Source: an uncultured Eubacteriales bacterium
Lineage (GTDB): Bacteria; Bacillota; Clostridia; Oscillospirales; Acutalibacteraceae
NCBI GenBank assembly: GCA_934489895.1
Contig: CAKSST010000001.1
Coordinates: 1 to 64,000, forward strand
Reading direction: 5' to 3'
Length of the DNA stretch: 64,000 nucleotides
The position numbers and the translations under genes were made by a program. Each line of letters starts with the position of its first letter. The stretch's first letter is position 1. The notes beneath the pieces are model-generated. The model made no database searches. It was not told the DNA's origin and was given only the letters and a program-made list of their open reading frames with translations. Of this stretch, positions 60,339-64,000 are shown piece after piece.

Positions 60339-61823
60339 GTGAATTACAACAGTACAAGAAGTAAGGATATAGTTTTTTCTGCCCAAGCAATTGCGGCAGG
60401 TATTGCGTCTGACGGTGGCTTATATGTGCCCCAAAGCATTCCTGTATTGACCAACGCAGAAATTAAAAGCCTTACGGGTATGGATTATAAGCAGAGAGCT
60501 GTTTTGGTTCTTGATAAGTTTCTTACTGATTATGGCCATGATAATGTTGCAAAATGTGTAGAGGATGCTTATACCGGCTCTTTCGACAATGAACAGCCCG
60601 CGCCTTTATACTGCCTTGACGACGGTACATATATGATGGAACTGTGGCACGGACCTACCTGCGCTTTTAAGGACCTTGCTTTACAGCTGTTACCTCATTT
60701 GCTGACAAAGGCGGTTGAGCTTACGGGCGAAAAGCGTGAAACGGTTATACTTACAGCAACCTCAGGAGATACAGGCAAAGCGGCTTTGGAAGGCTTTTGC
60801 GATGTTGGAGGGACAAAAATTGTTGTATTTTATCCCGAAAACGGTGTAAGTGATTTACAGAAGCTGCAAATGCAGACACAAAGCGGTGACAATGTTTTTG
60901 TTTGTGCGGTTAAGGGAAACTTTGACGATGCCCAAACAGGTGTTAAAACTATTTTTGGCGATAAGGAAATTCTCAACAAATTGTCTGACGCAGGCAAAAA
61001 GTTTTCCAGTGCAAACTCAATAAACTGGGGAAGACTCGCTCCGCAGATTGTTTATTACATTTCTGCCTGGTGCGACCTTATGAACAAAGGCGAGGATTTA
61101 AGCGACGGCTTTAATGTTGTTGTTCCTACGGGTAACTTTGGCAACATACTTGCAGCATATTATGCCAAATGTATGGGCGCGCCCATAAACAAGCTTATAT
61201 GCGCTTCAAACTCAAACCGCGTTTTGACCGATTTTATTGAAACGGGTGTTTATGACCGCAATCGCGAGTTTTACACAACTGTTTCGCCGTCTATGGATAT
61301 ATTGATTTCAAGCAACCTTGAACGCTTGCTGTATGAGCTTAGCGGTCACGATTGTGAGAGAGTAGCAGCTTTGCAGAGCGCTCTGTCAAAGGAGGGCAAA
61401 TATTACGCGGGCGAGGATGTCCACGCGAAAGTAAAAGAACTTTTTTACGGCGGCTGCTGTGATGAGGCTGAAACAATGCAGACCATTTTAGCTACAAACA
61501 AAAAGTATGGATATATTTGCGATACTCATACTGCTGTAGCTGTAAATGTACTTGAAAAATACAAAAAAGAAACCAAGGATGAAAGACCCTGCGTTATTGC
61601 TTCAACCGCAAGCCCCTATAAATTCCCCAAAAGTGTACTTGAAGCTTTAGGTGAGTCAGAGGGTGATGATTGCTTTGAAGACATTGAAATGCTTTCACAA
61701 GTATGCAGTTTACCTGTTCCCGCACCCATTGCGCAGCTTAAAACAAAACAGCGCAGATTTACAGCGGTTTGTGAAAAGGACAAGATGGCAGACGCTGTAC
61801 TTTCCTTTTTGCAGATAGATTAA
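60339..61823 (+). CDS. thrC: Threonine synthase
   Basis: 494 residues from a GTG start. N-terminal YNSTRSKD and DGGLYVP; the PLP lysine lies in GPTCAFKDLALQLL, and the phosphate-binding loop is ATSGDTGKAA. It converts O-phosphohomoserine to threonine. This is the long ThrC type found in clostridia and yeast. No T-box or attenuator is visible in the 50-nt gap before it. Confidence 0.95.
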   Translation: MNYNSTRSKDIVFSAQAIAAGIASDGGLYVPQSIPVLTNAEIKSLTGMDYKQRAVLVLDKFLTDYGHDNVAKCVEDAYTGSFDNEQPAPLYCLDDGTYMMELWHGPTCAFKDLALQLLPHLLTKAVELTGEKRETVILTATSGDTGKAALEGFCDVGGTKIVVFYPENGVSDLQKLQMQTQSGDNVFVCAVKGNFDDAQTGVKTIFGDKEILNKLSDAGKKFSSANSINWGRLAPQIVYYISAWCDLMNKGEDLSDGFNVVVPTGNFGNILAAYYAKCMGAPINKLICASNSNRVLTDFIETGVYDRNREFYTTVSPSMDILISSNLERLLYELSGHDCERVAALQSALSKEGKYYAGEDVHAKVKELFYGGCCDEAETMQTILATNKKYGYICDTHTAVAVNVLEKYKKETKDERPCVIASTASPYKFPKSVLEALGESEGDDCFEDIEMLSQVCSLPVPAPIAQLKTKQRRFTAVCEKDKMADAVLSFLQID

Positions 61824-61834
61824 ATATGTATTGC

Positions 61835-61880
61835 GATGCCGATTGCGCAAAAAAATATTTTGGGCTAATCGGCATCTTTA
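61835..61880. terminator. Bidirectional terminator between thrC and the DUF1540 gene
   Basis: GATGCCGATT / AATCGGCATC across a 22-nt loop containing A7, followed by TTTACTGTTTT on the plus strand. Confidence 0.65.
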
Positions 61881-61885
61881 CTGTT

Positions 61886-62053
61886 TTACTGGCCGTTTTT
61901 AAAGGTTTTGCACTGTGTATCGCATTTTTCAGTTGCGTTCATATTGCCAACCTCAATGGTACCTGCTGTGCAACGGTTGTCCATTGTGTGATGCTGACAG
62001 TTTGTAACCTCACACTTGATGCCCTGAATACAGCTTGAATTTTTGCAATCCAT
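61886..62053 (-). CDS. DUF1540 small Cys-rich protein
   Basis: A 55-residue gene, too short for most ORF filters. Reading MDCKNSSCIQGIKCEVTNCQ then HHTMDNRCTAG and CDTQCKTF. The Cys spacing fits the DUF1540 family of small metal-binding-type proteins common in clostridia, some linked to sporulation. AAAGGATG lies about 9 nt before the ATG. Confidence 0.85.
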   Translation of the reverse strand: MDCKNSSCIQGIKCEVTNCQHHTMDNRCTAGTIEVGNMNATEKCDTQCKTFKNGQ

Positions 62054-62182
62054 TTTTATATACATCCTTTCGGCAGTTTGCGTTCTTGATTTTTATCAAG
62101 AACTGATATTATTTTGTCCGAACAATATTAAAATAATGCACAAATTTTAAAATTTGACTTTATAGTAAAGCAAGGTGATTTT

Positions 62183-62860
62183 TTGGCTCTTTTTGCAATT
62201 TCAGATTTACATTTATCTTTTTCAAGTGATAAGCCTATGGATATTTTCAAAGGCTGGGATAACTATGTGGAGCGTATAGAATCCAACTGGTTGCGTGTTG
62301 TGTCCGGGGAAGATACCGTTGTTTTGCCGGGCGATTTTTCCTGGGCGTTGAAGCTTGAAGATACCTTGATGGATTTTTTGTTTTTGAATAAATTACCGGG
62401 ACAAAAGATTATTTTAAAAGGCAATCACGACCTTTGGTGGTGTACCGTTTCAAAAATGAAAACTTTTTTTGAGCAAAACGGGATTGACAAGGTACACATT
62501 TTGCATAATAACCATTTTGAAACAGAAAAATATGCCATTTGCGGTACGCGCGGATGGATGCTTGAAGGAACGGCTGAGAAAAAGGTTCTGATGCGCGAAG
62601 TTGGCAGACTTGAGGCTTCGCTTGAAAGCGCAAAGGAAAGCGGGCTCATCCCGCTTGTGTTTATGCACTATCCGCCCGCTTATGATAAAACAGTTTGTGA
62701 TGAGTTTTTTGAAGTATTTGAAAAATATAATGTAGAGGATGTTTATTACGGGCATATGCACGGCAGAGGAATACATCCCGCGGTTCAAAATGTCAGGGGT
62801 AAAATACTGCGCCTGGTTTCGTGCGATTGTATAGATTTTAACCCTTATCGCATCGTTTAA
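62183..62860 (+). CDS. Metallophosphoesterase (calcineurin-like)
   Basis: 225 residues from a TTG start, AAGGTG upstream. Metal motifs are ISDLHLS, LPGDFSW, LKGNHDLWW, FMHYPP and YYGHMHGRG. The substrate is unknown. Separate transcription unit upstream of tig. Confidence 0.9.
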   Translation: MALFAISDLHLSFSSDKPMDIFKGWDNYVERIESNWLRVVSGEDTVVLPGDFSWALKLEDTLMDFLFLNKLPGQKIILKGNHDLWWCTVSKMKTFFEQNGIDKVHILHNNHFETEKYAICGTRGWMLEGTAEKKVLMREVGRLEASLESAKESGLIPLVFMHYPPAYDKTVCDEFFEVFEKYNVEDVYYGHMHGRGIHPAVQNVRGKILRLVSCDCIDFNPYRIV

Positions 62861-62976
62861 TTTGTGCATTTTGAAATTATTTATGTTTTTTAAAAAAAAG
62901 AGTAGAAAAATTTGTATAAATATGTTATAGTGTCATGTAATACAAAAATATTTTTAAATATTTTCGGAGGTATAAA

Positions 62977-64000
62977 ATGTTAAAGGATTCCAAAAAGCTT
63001 GAGAACAATCGTCACGAGCTTGAAATTACCATTGACGGTGAAAGCTTCAGAGCGGCCATACTCAAGGCTTACAAAAAAGAAGTGAAGAATATTGCTATTC
63101 CCGGCTTCCGTAAGGGCAAGGCCCCTTTGTCAATTATTGAAGCAAAATACGGTGAAGGCTTTTTCTATGAGAGCGCTTTGAATTTGCTTTATGCAGATGC
63201 ACTTGATGCAGCAGCAGCAGAGGCAGGCATTGAGCTTGTTAATGACAAGATTGATTTTGAAATGGTTTCAATTTCAAAGCAGGACGGTGTTGACTTCAAG
63301 GTTAAGGTTACCGTTGTTCCTACAGCAAAAATAGGCAAGTATAAGGGTATTGAGGTTGAAAAGGTTGTAGCTTCTGTTTCTGCAAAAGAGGTTAATGCTG
63401 AGCTTAATGCATTGGCAGAGCGTAATTCACGCATGGTTGCTGTCGATGACCGCGAATCCGCTATGGGCGACATCGCTGTTATTGACTTTGAAGGCTTTAT
63501 TGATGATAAAGCTTTTGAAGGCGGCAAGGGTGAGGCTTACTCGCTGACACTTGGTTCAGGCCAGTTTATCCCCGGCTTTGAAGAGCAGGTTGCAGGTCAT
63601 AAGGTTGGCGATGAGTTTGACGTTAATGTAACATTTCCTGAAGATTACGGCTCGGACGAGCTTAAGGGCAAGCCTGCTGTTTTCAAGTGCAAGTTGCATG
63701 AGATTAAGGTAAAAGAGCTGCCTGAGCTTGACGATGAGTTTGCAAAAGACGTAAGTGAGTTTGATACATTAGACGCTCTTAAAAAGGATATTAAGAAAAA
63801 GGCTCTTGAGAGAAAGAAAACTGCTTCTGAGAACGAGCTTGAGAATGACCTTATTAACGCAGTCTTAGAAACCTTAGAGGTTGAAATTCCTGAGGCAATG
63901 ATTCAGGACGCTATCCAAAAGAATATGGAAGAGTTTGCATACCGTTTGCAGATGCAGGGCCTTAGAATGGAAGACTACATTAAATACACAGGCGCTACTC
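62977..64000 (+). CDS. tig: Trigger factor (3' end beyond window)
   Basis: 341 codons visible. The N-terminal ribosome-binding domain has the signature IPGFRKGKAP; the FKBP-type PPIase domain (about 150-240, VIDFEGFIDDKAFEGGKG) and the start of the C-terminal chaperone domain follow. It folds nascent chains at the exit tunnel. GGAGG lies 6 nt before the start. Cut by the window edge. Confidence 0.95.
   Translation, partial: MLKDSKKLENNRHELEITIDGESFRAAILKAYKKEVKNIAIPGFRKGKAPLSIIEAKYGEGFFYESALNLLYADALDAAAAEAGIELVNDKIDFEMVSISKQDGVDFKVKVTVVPTAKIGKYKGIEVEKVVASVSAKEVNAELNALAERNSRMVAVDDRESAMGDIAVIDFEGFIDDKAFEGGKGEAYSLTLGSGQFIPGFEEQVAGHKVGDEFDVNVTFPEDYGSDELKGKPAVFKCKLHEIKVKELPELDDEFAKDVSEFDTLDALKKDIKKKALERKKTASENELENDLINAVLETLEVEIPEAMIQDAIQKNMEEFAYRLQMQGLRMEDYIKYTGAT

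Noticed and set aside
61826..62038. A 70-codon plus-strand frame after thrC
   Set aside because: It is antisense to the DUF1540 gene and the terminator; the minus-strand reading has a proper start site and conserved cysteines.
1..64000. CRISPR array, complete IS transposase gene, prophage structural genes or known defence operons
   Set aside because: No regularly spaced repeats, transposase open frames or phage-type gene runs were seen on either strand.

Overview
The window looks like the chromosome of a moderately AT-rich, Gram-positive anaerobe of the class Clostridia, probably an Oscillospiraceae/Ruminococcaceae-type gut bacterium (inference from gene content only). Supporting points are the rpmG-secE-nusG-rplK-rplA and rplJ-rplL order with a Firmicute-type L10 leader, Asp23/Gls24-FakA-RecG, rplS-lepB-rbgA-rnhB-yraN, many small lipoproteins, an AbrB regulator with a Cys4 finger, a DUF1540 protein, GGAGG-type ribosome binding sites and many near-consensus housekeeping promoters with 17-nt spacers. 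No rRNA, CRISPR array or complete insertion sequence was seen.

Layout. 1-5750: two ribosomal-protein units on the minus strand (rplM-rpsI; rpmG-secE-nusG-rplK-rplA then rplJ-rplL), with an abrB-type regulator between them. 5771-20411: housekeeping genes, namely a WalJ-like hydrolase, murA, mtaB, an HPr-like protein without the catalytic His, nnrD, cell-wall proteins (a 3D/G5 protein and an amidase), recG, fakA, a Gls24 protein, an orphan OppA-like lipoprotein and a YmdB-type phosphodiesterase. 20516-28368: an accessory, partly decayed region. It starts at a tRNA-Pro locus holding a truncated 5' half-tRNA and a full tRNA-Pro, and continues with a Vat-like acetyltransferase, a GNAT enzyme, an integrase fragment, a phosphatidyltransferase, a LiaF/ABC/PspC envelope cluster, a hairpin-array repeat, a frameshifted azlD with azlC, and an alpha/beta-hydrolase remnant.

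28464-43840: transport and carbon/nitrogen uptake: a complete Liv-type branched-chain amino acid ABC operon, a PAP2 phosphatase, a GH2 glycosidase with a GPH sugar symporter, PnuC with an amidohydrolase, and a three-gene ABC importer with a structured 5' leader. 44330-51207: RNase J, rplI, dnaB, tilS, ftsH. 51250-53893: amino-sugar catabolism (nagA plus a ROK-type kinase) behind a compact structured RNA that I cannot assign to a known class. 53935-55300: a cobalamin riboswitch controlling a DUF4430 lipoprotein and an ECF-type S component, a likely B12 uptake module. 55479-64000: a SLOG protein, then rplS-lepB-[MITE-like insertion]-rbgA-rnhB-yraN, a dipeptidase, thrC, a DUF1540 protein, a metallophosphoesterase and the start of tig.

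The least explained elements are the nagA-leader RNA, the 273-bp inverted-repeat element between lepB and rbgA, the hairpin array flanked by a 12-bp direct repeat at 26219-26391, and the tRNA-Pro locus, where the full tRNA carries a paired G19A/C56U substitution. All functions are inferred from sequence reading alone; no database search was run.
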